NCBI GenBank assembly: GCA_027070385.1
Contig: JALXDW010000212.1
Span: 1 to 6,334, forward strand
From: Chromatiales bacterium
Lineage (GTDB): Bacteria > Pseudomonadota > Gammaproteobacteria > UBA6429 > Thiohalophilaceae
Direction: 5' to 3'
Length of the DNA: 6,334 bases
Shown here piece after piece: positions 1 to 6,268 of this stretch. Every line of letters begins with the position of its first letter. Positions within the stretch are counted from its first letter, which is position 1. Under the pieces are notes generated by a model. It was not told the origin of the DNA. It did not search any database and was given only the letters and a program-made list of their open reading frames with translations. The position numbers and the translations under genes are program-made.

Positions 1-577
1 CGAAGTACAAAAAAATGTCGACAAGCACGGTTATTGTTCAGTGGTTGTATCTGAAGGTGTTCATTGGCCGGATGGGCGTTTCCTTGCAGAAACAGGTTTG
101 AAAGATGCTTTCGGTCATAGCCAGCTTGGTGGTGCTGCCACTGTTATCAGCGGTATGATTCAATCTGAACTGCAACTGAAAAATCACTGGGCAGTTGCCG
201 ATTATCTGCAACGTGCTGCACGACATATTGCCTCTAAAACAGACGTGGATATGGCCTATGCAATGGGTAAAGCTGCGGTACAATATGCAGTTAAAGGCTT
301 TAACTCAGTTATGCCAACGGTTGATCGTATATCCAACAAGCCATTCAAGTGGAAAGTAGGGATGGCCGATCTGAGCAAGGTTGCTAATGTTGAAAAAATG
401 ATGCCAGCCAATTTTATTACCAAAGATGGTTTTGGTATTACTAAAGCATGCCGCACTTATATGGAGCCTTTAATTAAAGGTGAAGATTACCCTCCATATA
501 AAGATGGTATGCCTCAATATGTGCGCATTAAAGGTGTAGCCGTACCCAAGAAATTAAAAGGTACATTTGAAATTTAA
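1..577 (+). CDS. pfp: Pyrophosphate-dependent 6-phosphofructokinase (group II type), C-terminal part
   Basis: The reading frame is open from base 2 to the TAA at 575-577, giving 191 residues; the start and roughly half of the protein lie outside the window. The sequence matches my recollection of group II phosphofructokinases of the PPi-dependent type from methanotrophs and sulfur oxidisers. Recognisable parts are the segment SEGVHWPDG, the substrate-binding stretch FGHSQLGGAA (corresponding to the GH-Q-RGG region of classical PFKs), a helix-rich part with MAYAMGKAAVQYAVKG, and a C-terminal tail with ITKACRTYMEPLIKGEDYPP. The enzyme reversibly phosphorylates fructose 6-phosphate in the cytoplasm; PPi-type enzymes can also act on sedoheptulose 7-phosphate and dephosphorylate the bisphosphates. 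The residues that decide ATP versus PPi use (the GGDD/GGDG region) are upstream of the window, so the phosphoryl donor is inferred from overall resemblance. A strong terminator follows, so it is the last gene of its unit. Confidence 0.85.
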   Translation, partial: EVQKNVDKHGYCSVVVSEGVHWPDGRFLAETGLKDAFGHSQLGGAATVISGMIQSELQLKNHWAVADYLQRAARHIASKTDVDMAYAMGKAAVQYAVKGFNSVMPTVDRISNKPFKWKVGMADLSKVANVEKMMPANFITKDGFGITKACRTYMEPLIKGEDYPPYKDGMPQYVRIKGVAVPKKLKGTFEI

Positions 578-612
578 TTTTTGTGTCCTTGAGGGCATAA
601 TTTAATATTTCA

Positions 613-650
613 AAAAAAACCGGCCTGTTTTACAACAGGCCGGTTTTTTT
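613..650 (+). terminator. Strong intrinsic terminator after the phosphofructokinase gene
   Basis: A run of A followed by CCGGCCTGTT pairs perfectly with AACAGGCCGG followed by seven T, around the 4-base loop TTAC at 630-633. The GC-rich core is 619-629 with 634-644, and the A/T flanks extend the pairing to 17 bp. The T tract at 644-650 makes it a textbook rho-independent terminator on the plus strand. The A tract on the left would also make it work on the minus strand, although no minus-strand gene is seen to the right that would need it. Confidence 0.95.
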
Positions 651-672
651 ATACCTGATTTTAATTCAGGCA

Positions 673-702
673 TTGACAGTTGACTCTCGTAACGCGTTAA
701 AT
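673..702 (+). promoter_or_regulatory. Putative sigma70 promoter for the channel-nnrS unit
   Basis: A perfect -35 hexamer TTGACA (673-678) is followed after 18 bases by TTAAAT (697-702), a four-of-six match to the -10 box. It lies just after a terminator and about 50 bases before the next start codon, where a promoter is expected. A small inverted repeat, CCTGA (654-658) with TCAGG (666-670), ends two bases before the -35 box and could be an operator half-site pair, but this is inference. No FNR/DNR-type TTGAT-N4-ATCAA box was found. Confidence 0.5.
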
Positions 703-753
703 AGATCCAATCAAAGGAATATGATTTTTGCAATAAAGTTCAGGTGACCGAAA

Positions 754-1179
754 ATGATTAAAGTCTTTATTTTGAATACGCTGGTGGTTTTTCTGGCAGT
801 GATGCTTCATTATGAGTTTTTATTTCGCATCACCTTGCTTGTACCAAAGATGAAAATTAAACATCGCTTCAGAATTGTTATTGGTATTTTTGGTGCCCTG
901 GTGGCACATGCGATTGAGATCTGGATCTTTGCCCTTGCGTATTATTTTATGCACCATGCCGAAGGCTGGGGACATTTGGAAGGAAATTATAATGGCAGTT
1001 TAATGGATACGGGATATTTTTCATTTACAACGTTTACAACATTGGGTTTTGGCGATATAGAACCCAATGGGCATTTGAGGTTTTTGACCGGTATTGAGTC
1101 ATTAACCGGACTGGTGTTGATAACATGGACAGCGTCTTTCCTTTATTATGAAATGCAGCGTTACTGGGATTTAAGATAA
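754..1179 (+). CDS. Small potassium-channel-like membrane protein (ion channel 2 family pore)
   Basis: The 141-residue protein has three hydrophobic segments (about residues 4-23, 41-65 and 112-131) with a pore loop between the last two. The loop carries FTTFTTLGFGD at 91-101, whose TLGFGD (96-101) corresponds to the K+ selectivity filter TVGYGD, with Leu and Phe at the variable positions. This is the layout of two-helix K+ channels with one extra N-terminal helix; no cytosolic RCK/TrkA or cyclic-nucleotide domain is attached, so any gating signal is not visible. The start is supported by AGGTGA at 742-747, six bases before the ATG. It is followed after 30 bp by nnrS in the same direction, so co-transcription is likely. 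Channel identity is well supported; selectivity for K+ is inferred from the filter. Confidence 0.82.
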   Translation: MIKVFILNTLVVFLAVMLHYEFLFRITLLVPKMKIKHRFRIVIGIFGALVAHAIEIWIFALAYYFMHHAEGWGHLEGNYNGSLMDTGYFSFTTFTTLGFGDIEPNGHLRFLTGIESLTGLVLITWTASFLYYEMQRYWDLR

Positions 1180-1209
1180 GTAGACATTTATTTTTAAGGC
1201 AGGTTTAGT

Positions 1210-2400
1210 ATGCAAATTAGTGAAGCCACGACGAAATATCCATTTTCTATTTTCAACCTGGGGTTCAGAATATTTTTTCTTGGCGCAGGATTTTTTGCGG
1301 TCATTTCGATTGCTCTCTGGTCGGCTATTTATCTTTTTAATATAGCGATACCAATAGATGCTGTTTCAAATTTTCAGTGGCATGCACATGAAATGATTTA
1401 TGGTTATGCGGTTGCTGTGATTGCCGGTTTTTTGTTAACAGCCGTTAAAAACTGGACAGGGGTGCAAACGCTATATGGTAAGCCTTTAATGCTGTTATTT
1501 TTTCTATGGCTTGGTGCCCGTGTGTTATTTTTATTCGGCACAATGTATATAGAAATTGCTGCGATTGTCGATAGCCTGTTTTTGTTATTGCTGGCGGTTG
1601 CGATTGCGTATCCAATAATCAAAGTAAAACAATGGGGTCAAATGGGAATTTTATCGAAAGTTATTTTGCTTTTGATCTTTAATGTTTTTTTCTATCTTGG
1701 TGCCATGGGCATTCTCAGTGAGGGTATTTACTGGGGTATTTATGGTGGTATTTATCTTGTTGTTGGTTTGATTCTGATGATGGGACGGCGAGTTGTGCCT
1801 TTTTTTATAGAGCGTGGAGTGGGTTACCCGGTCACATTGTATAACTCCAGGTTTATAGATATTTCCAGCCTGGTATTGTTTATACTTTTCTTTATCGCGG
1901 ATATATTTTTACAGAATCAACTTTTATCATCATCATTTGCATTAGCCTTGTTTATTGTGAATGCCGTACGCCTGTTTGGCTGGCACACAAACGGAATATG
2001 GAAAAACAGTATGCTCTGGAGCCTGTATCTTGCGCTTTGTTTTATTTGCCTGGGATTTTTATTATTAGCAATGGTTTATTTTTCAGGGGTAACAAAATAT
2101 CTGGCTATACATGCTTTTACTGTGGGTGGAATAGGTGTTATTACATTAGGAATGATGTCGCGGGTTGCATTGGGCCATACCGGGCGCGATGTTACTCAAC
2201 CACCTGCGATGGTACGTTATGCACTGGCCTTTTTAATTCTGGGTGCGATTTTCAGAGTCATTATTCCTTTATTTATTTCAACGCAGTATAACCTGTGGAT
2301 AGGTATATCGCAGTTACTCTGGATTTCTGCGTTTTCTATTTTTGTGATGAGCTATCTCCCAATACTGACAAAACCTCGCATTGACAATCAACCGGGCTAG
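1210..2400 (+). CDS. nnrS: NnrS family haem-copper membrane protein
   Basis: This is a 396-residue, highly hydrophobic protein with about twelve predicted membrane segments, the usual size and shape for NnrS. Family hallmarks are visible in order: WHAHEMIYGYAVAVIAGF (57-74) followed by LLTAVKNWTG (75-84), MGRRVVPFF (191-199), and a C-terminal block beginning HAFTVGGIGVITLGMMSR (301-318) and continuing to LGHTGR (321-326). Conserved histidines such as H58, H60, H301 and H323 are candidates for metal or haem ligation. NnrS proteins are known from denitrifiers and pathogens as NO-responsive membrane proteins containing haem and copper; they help cells tolerate nitric oxide, and the precise reaction is unsettled. 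A purine-rich stretch AAGGCAGG (1196-1203) lies six bases before the ATG. The gene follows the channel gene by 30 bp. No NO-responsive regulator site was recognised upstream. Confidence 0.93.
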   Translation: MQISEATTKYPFSIFNLGFRIFFLGAGFFAVISIALWSAIYLFNIAIPIDAVSNFQWHAHEMIYGYAVAVIAGFLLTAVKNWTGVQTLYGKPLMLLFFLWLGARVLFLFGTMYIEIAAIVDSLFLLLLAVAIAYPIIKVKQWGQMGILSKVILLLIFNVFFYLGAMGILSEGIYWGIYGGIYLVVGLILMMGRRVVPFFIERGVGYPVTLYNSRFIDISSLVLFILFFIADIFLQNQLLSSSFALALFIVNAVRLFGWHTNGIWKNSMLWSLYLALCFICLGFLLLAMVYFSGVTKYLAIHAFTVGGIGVITLGMMSRVALGHTGRDVTQPPAMVRYALAFLILGAIFRVIIPLFISTQYNLWIGISQLLWISAFSIFVMSYLPILTKPRIDNQPG

Positions 2401-2414
2401 AATGTCTGTCTATA

Positions 2415-2443
2415 CTGTCGTGTGTTGAATTAACGGGTATAAT
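2415..2443 (+). promoter_or_regulatory. Putative promoter before the 64-residue protein gene
   Basis: A perfect -10 box TATAAT lies at 2438-2443, about 32 bases before the start codon at 2475. The best -35 match at the optimal 17-base spacing is CTGTCG (2415-2420), only three of six, so the promoter may be weak or activator-dependent. A TTGAAT at 2425-2430 is too close to serve as its -35 box. The site would allow the small gene, the AAA+ gene and the VWA gene to be expressed separately from nnrS. Confidence 0.4.
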
Positions 2444-2474
2444 GGCTATTCGATTCATTCAGCAGGACAGTTAA

Positions 2475-2669
2475 ATGACCATAGATAAGGCGCGTGAATT
2501 ATTGCACACACAGGTCAGCATGGGCGGTGGTTATAATCGAAACGGTGCCAAACTTATTTTAGCCGAGATCGACAAGTTTCATGGCCAGTCAGCTGTTGAT
2601 CAACTGATTAATGAGCTGGATTTAGTTAATAAATTTGGTTTTAAAATTGGTGAAAAGATTATCGTTTAG
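2475..2669 (+). CDS. Small conserved-looking protein of unknown function (64 aa)
   Basis: I do not recognise a named family. The 64-residue soluble protein has no signal peptide, membrane segment or cysteines. It looks like two or three helices: an N-terminal helix (about 2-14), a glycine-rich turn MGGGYNRNGA (16-25), a helix KLILAEIDKFHG (26-37), and an amphipathic helix VDQLINELDLVNKFG (41-55) ending in a basic, hydrophobic tail. A good ribosome site, AGGA at 2464-2467, lies seven bases before the ATG, and a TATAAT box is upstream, so it is very probably translated. It ends 33 bp before the AAA+ ATPase gene, which suggests an accessory role for the ATPase/VWA pair or a regulatory role; that is inference from position only. 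Confidence 0.8.
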   Translation: MTIDKARELLHTQVSMGGGYNRNGAKLILAEIDKFHGQSAVDQLINELDLVNKFGFKIGEKIIV

Positions 2670-2702
2670 GTTTTACATCTTTTAAAAAAACAGAGTAGCA
2701 AG

Positions 2703-3515
2703 ATGCAAGTTCAGGCAAAAAAAACAGAAGAATTTTATATAAAAGAAGAACCTTTTTATCAGCCGGTGGCAGATGAAATAAAGATTTTTGAAGCGGCCTA
2801 TCAACAAAATTTACCGATTCTTTTAAAAGGCCCTACCGGCTGTGGTAAAACCCGTTTTATGGAATACATGGCATGGTATTTAAAAAAACCTTTGATTACT
2901 GTTTCGTGCCATGATGATTTAACTGCCTCTGATCTGGTTGGACGTTATTTAATTCAGGGTGGTAACACCATCTGGGTCGATGGGCCTTTGGCACGTGCGG
3001 TGCGAGCAGGAGCGATTTGTTATCTTGACGAAATTGTTGAAGCTCGTAAAGATACAATGGTCGTTATTCATCCCCTGGCTGATGATCGGCGTGTTTTGCC
3101 GATGGAAAAGCTAGGTGAAATCATTGAGGCCAACGATGATTTTTGTTTATCCATTTCCTATAACCCCGGTTACCAGAGCGTATTAAAGGATTTAAAACAA
3201 AGTACGCGACAGCGTTTTATTGCGCTGCAGTTTGATTACCCTGCTGCTGAAATAGAAGCAACCATCATTGCAACGGAAACCGGTATTGATGAAGCAACGG
3301 CGACGAACCTGGTAAAATTTGCAAACATGACACGTAATTTAAAAGGCAGTGGTCTGGAAGAAGGTGCAAGTACCCGCCTGTTAGTGCATGCAGCAAAGTT
3401 AATGCACAGTGGTATTGAATCCACCATGGCTGTACATTCTGCTATATCTCAGGCATTAACGGATGACAGTGATATGCTCGCAGCTGTTAATGAGCTTTGC
3501 TCATCTGTATTTTAG
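2703..3515 (+). CDS. CbbQ/NirQ/NorQ family MoxR-type AAA+ ATPase
   Basis: The 270-residue protein has the family's usual length and all ATPase motifs: Walker A GPTGCGKT (43-50), Walker B AICYLDE (104-110, D109/E110), sensor 1 in SYNPGYQ (152-158, N154), the STRQR segment (167-171) supplying arginine-finger candidates, and sensor 2 in GASTR (221-225). Family members form hexameric rings in the cytoplasm and work with a VWA partner, encoded next here. CbbQ reactivates inhibited Rubisco; NorQ/NirQ is needed to make active NO reductase. The N-terminal EPFYQPVADE and LKDLKQSTRQRF resemble CbbQ, whereas CHDDLTASDLVGRYL is common to NirQ/NorQ, so I leave the gene symbol blank. The ribosome site is weak (GAG at 2693-2695, seven bases before the ATG). 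Translation coupling to the small upstream gene is unlikely given the 33-bp gap. Confidence 0.93.
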   Translation: MQVQAKKTEEFYIKEEPFYQPVADEIKIFEAAYQQNLPILLKGPTGCGKTRFMEYMAWYLKKPLITVSCHDDLTASDLVGRYLIQGGNTIWVDGPLARAVRAGAICYLDEIVEARKDTMVVIHPLADDRRVLPMEKLGEIIEANDDFCLSISYNPGYQSVLKDLKQSTRQRFIALQFDYPAAEIEATIIATETGIDEATATNLVKFANMTRNLKGSGLEEGASTRLLVHAAKLMHSGIESTMAVHSAISQALTDDSDMLAAVNELCSSVF

Positions 3516-3553
3516 GGTAGTGGTATTATTTCTGTGAAGGTAGAAATACAGAT
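3503..3553 (+). repeat. Inverted repeat spanning the end of the AAA+ gene and the following gap
   Basis: ATCTGTATTT (3503-3512) is a perfect 10-bp inverted repeat of AAATACAGAT (3544-3553); the left arm includes the last codons of the ATPase gene and ends just inside its stop codon. A second perfect pair, TATTTCT (3527-3533) with AGAAATA (3542-3548), uses part of the same right arm, so the two hairpins are mutually exclusive in RNA. No T tract follows, so this is not a simple terminator. An RNA-processing, attenuation or mRNA-stability role is possible, but chance in AT-rich DNA cannot be excluded. Confidence 0.45.
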
Positions 3554-3661
3554 TCTTGCCGATTCAGGAAAGGCATAAAAACTTATTTGTCCACCTTAGC
3601 CTGAGGTTCGGGATACAGCTTCCTGCCAGGTGATACCCTGCTGCTGTGGAAATAACAATAC
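3516..3661 (+). other. 146-bp gap between the AAA+ and VWA genes
   Basis: This gap is long for a gene pair that is normally close or overlapping. Besides the right arms of the inverted repeats it holds a small hairpin ACCTTAG-C-CTGAGGT (3593-3607, one G-T pair) and the short palindrome CCTGCCAGG (3622-3630). A GTG-initiated 14-codon frame at 3534-3578 has no ribosome site and is not called. No convincing promoter was found. The ribosome site for the VWA gene is weak: GTGGA at 3646-3650, eleven bases before the ATG at 3662, with an in-frame stop at 3653-3655 ruling out a start further upstream. Confidence 0.6.
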
Positions 3662-5797
3662 ATGAAAAATAAAAGATCTTTATCAGCAAAAGAAATCCAG
3701 AAACGTCTGGATATTTATCTGGATGTTGAATTTACTTTTTATCACAATGAAAAACAGGCAGAAATTCTGGCTGCCCTGCCGTTAACACAACAACAATATA
3801 TTCTTGCCTGGGTTCAGCGTACGGCCAGCACCCATCATGAATTGGGTTATCAATTTATGGCGCACATTATTGATATCCTCAATGATATTGATGCACAAAC
3901 CATTGAAGCATGGGCTTTACATGCGATGGATACCTATGATGTAAAGGGTTTATACCCGGCATTGGAAGTGATTCGGAATGTGAATAATTTCCTGCAGTTA
4001 AGTCATGAAAAAGAAGCCGGTGCTGTACTTGAAGATGAAGCTGCCATATTGTTACATTTTGTACATGGTTTATCGGGGCGTAAATTAAAACTTGAACAAG
4101 CAGAGCAAGCTTACACAGATACAGAAACCATTTTTCTACCGGCTCTGGTTGCACCCTTAGAGAATAAAAAACAGAATTTTAAACTTTATAAAGTCATGGT
4201 TGCGTATTTGTGGGCACAGGCACGATTTGGCACTTACCAGATTGACTTGCAGCAACAAGTTGAAAAATCGGAAAATCCTGAGAAATTTATCCGTCTTTTT
4301 CATGCGGCTGAAACGCTGCGGCTAGAACATTGTTTAGCCCGAGAATTGCCCGGCTTGTATCGACAACTCGAGGAAATCAAATCACAACTGGATGTCACGC
4401 TACTGGACAAGCAATGGCAGACTATTCGTCAGCAACTCAGTAACGAAACGTCGACAGTAAAAGACACGCTTGACATTGTTAACAAATATTTGCATCAGCT
4501 TGAACCGTTTGAGCCTTATTGTTATCAGGGATTATTGCAACCGGAGTTGACGGCCAGGGTGATGCAGGCACGCATTGAAGATGAAAAAAAACAACTTAAA
4601 AATATTTTGCGTAAATTACAGGATGATTTTGATGAAGGTAAGGAATTAAAGTCACCACAGTCTTTGCCGGGGAAGGAACGTTTTGATTTAAAGGACATTA
4701 ATGAACAAAATAGCCAGCAAGATTTTACAATGGAATTAATGCTGGACGATCAACCCATAACACCACCGGACAATGTAAAAAACTTAATGTCTTCCATCTT
4801 GCAGGATTTAGGTGAAATACCGGAAGAATATTTAGTTGCTGCGGGTGATGGTGAATATGATCCTTCTTTTTTTGAAGAAAAAGAAGATGATCCTGATGAA
4901 GTCTGGAAAGGTACCTATCATGAGGAGGGAGCCTTTCTATACAACGAATGGGATTTTAAACGGCAAAACTACCGAAAGAACTGGTGTGCTGTTCGGGAAA
5001 AAATGGTCAAACCCATTTATGATGATTTTGTTAGCAAGACCATGAGCAAGCATGGTCGCTTAATTAGACATCTGCGCAAAACATTTGAAGCGATGCGTGA
5101 TGAAAACAAATTATTAAAACGTCAGACAAATGGCGATGAAGTGGATATTGATGCCTATGTTGAAGCATTAGCCGATGCACAAGACGGCAGTGAAATGAGC
5201 GAACGGCTGTACATGCAAATGCAACGTCATGAACGCAATATTGCCGTGTGTTTTATGGTCGATATGAGTGGTTCAACTAAAGGCTGGATAAACGATGCAG
5301 AACGTGAAGCCTTGATTCTACTTTGTGAGTCACTGGAAAGCCTCGGTGATCGTTATGCGATTTATGGTTTTTCCGGCATGGCACGTAAACGCTGCGAAAT
5401 TTATACTATTAAAGAGTTTAATGATAATTATGATGACGAAGTGAAAGCGCGTATCAGTGGCATTGAGCCAAAAGATTATACCCGCATGGGCTTTGCGATT
5501 CGTCACTTGAATAAAAAACTGTTAGATGTAGATGCAAAAACACGTATCCTGATTACCATTTCAGATGGAAAACCGGATGATTATGACAGCTATCGTGGTG
5601 AATACGGTATTGAAGATACCCGTCGGGCGTTGATTGAGACACGTCGAGAAGGCATTCACCCTTATTGTATTACCATTGATAGTGAAGCCAAAGAGTATTT
5701 ACCACATATGTATGGTGCAGCCGCCTATACCGTTATTGATGAAGTACGGGAGTTACCGCTAAAGGTATCGGATATTTATCGGCGTTTAACAACCTGA
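3662..5797 (+). CDS. CbbO/NorD family protein with C-terminal von Willebrand A domain
   Basis: The 711-residue soluble protein has a long helical N-terminal region (about 1-330), an acidic linker (about 385-413), the family motif EWDFKRQNYRKNWC (429-442), the segment LKRQTNGDEVDIDAY (485-499), and a VWA domain (about 525-711). The VWA metal site (MIDAS) is complete: D534-M-S536-G-S538, T607 and D635. In known systems one such protein docks on the hexameric CbbQ/NorQ ring and recognises the client through its MIDAS. N-terminal motifs AWALHAMDTYDVKGLYP (83-99), NFKLYKVMVAYLWAQARFGT (172-191) and RLFHAAETLRLEHCLARELP (211-230) are typical of the CbbO/NorD-like proteins I recall from autotrophs and sulfur oxidisers. 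Its length lies between typical NorD (about 640) and CbbO (about 750-800), so client identity remains open. It is the last plus-strand gene before a convergent unit. Confidence 0.92.
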   Translation: MKNKRSLSAKEIQKRLDIYLDVEFTFYHNEKQAEILAALPLTQQQYILAWVQRTASTHHELGYQFMAHIIDILNDIDAQTIEAWALHAMDTYDVKGLYPALEVIRNVNNFLQLSHEKEAGAVLEDEAAILLHFVHGLSGRKLKLEQAEQAYTDTETIFLPALVAPLENKKQNFKLYKVMVAYLWAQARFGTYQIDLQQQVEKSENPEKFIRLFHAAETLRLEHCLARELPGLYRQLEEIKSQLDVTLLDKQWQTIRQQLSNETSTVKDTLDIVNKYLHQLEPFEPYCYQGLLQPELTARVMQARIEDEKKQLKNILRKLQDDFDEGKELKSPQSLPGKERFDLKDINEQNSQQDFTMELMLDDQPITPPDNVKNLMSSILQDLGEIPEEYLVAAGDGEYDPSFFEEKEDDPDEVWKGTYHEEGAFLYNEWDFKRQNYRKNWCAVREKMVKPIYDDFVSKTMSKHGRLIRHLRKTFEAMRDENKLLKRQTNGDEVDIDAYVEALADAQDGSEMSERLYMQMQRHERNIAVCFMVDMSGSTKGWINDAEREALILLCESLESLGDRYAIYGFSGMARKRCEIYTIKEFNDNYDDEVKARISGIEPKDYTRMGFAIRHLNKKLLDVDAKTRILITISDGKPDDYDSYRGEYGIEDTRRALIETRREGIHPYCITIDSEAKEYLPHMYGAAAYTVIDEVRELPLKVSDIYRRLTT

Positions 5798-5813
5798 TTT
5801 ATAGTAACTGCAC

Positions 5814-5848
5814 CAGCACATGTATTTTTAAAACATACCTTTGTGCTG
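5814..5848 (+). terminator. Hairpin between convergent genes, possible terminator
   Basis: CAGCACA (5814-5820) pairs perfectly with TGTGCTG (5842-5848) around a 21-base AT-rich interior that can form a short extra TGT/ACA pairing. It lies 17 bases after the VWA stop codon and 19 bases beyond the stop of the convergent DUF971 gene, where transcription from both sides should end. It lacks a T tract on either strand, so it is a weak candidate for intrinsic termination. Confidence 0.4.
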
Positions 5849-5866
5849 AGACAGTGTGGCAGGATA

Positions 5867-6235
5867 TTATTTATTATGCTCTGGTTCTGGGCGTTCATGG
5901 CCAGCTGCTTTTAATTCAGCTAAATAATTCTTCCAGTTCTCTTCCATATTTTTACCCAGGCTATAAAGGGTGTCCCAGGAGTAAATGCCGGTGTCATGAT
6001 TATCATCAAAGAACAGCTGAATGGCATAGTTGCCGACTTGTTCAATCTTGGTAATGTTAACGTCCTGTTTGCCAATTTGTAATACGCCCTGGCCGGGGCC
6101 ATGGCCTTGTACTTCAGCCGAGGGTGAATTGACGCGCAAGTATTCAGTGGTCATTTTAAACCGTTCACCATCGTCAAAGGCAATTTCTAGAATATGGGAA
6201 GCCTGGTGTAAATTAATTTCTGTCGGTTTTGGCAT
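5867..6235 (-). CDS. DUF971 / gamma-butyrobetaine hydroxylase-like N-terminal domain protein
   Basis: The 122-residue protein is essentially one DUF971 domain (about residues 5-95). The family signature is seen as FKMTTEYLRVNSPSAEVQGH (26-45) and DDNHDTGIYSWDTLYSLG (77-94); a charged tail WKNYLAELKAAGHERPEPEH follows. The same fold occurs at the N-terminus of gamma-butyrobetaine hydroxylase and at the C-terminus of some Mrp/HCF101 iron-sulfur carrier proteins, but the stand-alone bacterial protein has no established function. No cysteine is present, so metal binding through a zinc-finger-like site is unlikely here. AGGA (complement of 6243-6246) lies seven bases upstream of the ATG. It follows hslU by 33 bp on the same strand, an arrangement common in gammaproteobacteria, so it is probably co-transcribed with the hslVU protease genes. 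Confidence 0.9.
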   Translation of the reverse strand: MPKPTEINLHQASHILEIAFDDGERFKMTTEYLRVNSPSAEVQGHGPGQGVLQIGKQDVNITKIEQVGNYAIQLFFDDNHDTGIYSWDTLYSLGKNMEENWKNYLAELKAAGHERPEPEHNK

Positions 6236-6268
6236 GCTGGTATCCTGTTAAATAGTTTGATTCGCTTT

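Noticed and set aside
701..714. Possible FNR/DNR-type box around ATCAA at 710-714 upstream of the channel-nnrS unit
   Set aside because: The partner half-site at the required four-base spacing reads ATAGA rather than TTGAT, so the site is not supported.
721..747. Eight-codon frame (MIFAIKFR) ending in the ribosome site of the channel gene, a possible leader peptide
   Set aside because: Its AAAGGA is only two bases from the ATG, too close for initiation, and there is no attenuator hairpin downstream.
1998..2291. 97-codon open frame inside nnrS in another plus-strand frame
   Set aside because: It is wholly contained in the well-supported nnrS frame, has no good ribosome site, and its cysteine- and tyrosine-rich translation resembles no protein; it is a frame shadow.
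3534..3578. 14-codon GTG-initiated frame in the gap between the ATPase and VWA genes
   Set aside because: No ribosome site, a rare start codon, and its extent is within chance for this base composition.
6030..6251. 73-codon plus-strand frame opposite the DUF971 gene
   Set aside because: It lies antisense to a clear DUF971 coding sequence with a family signature, and has no coding evidence of its own.
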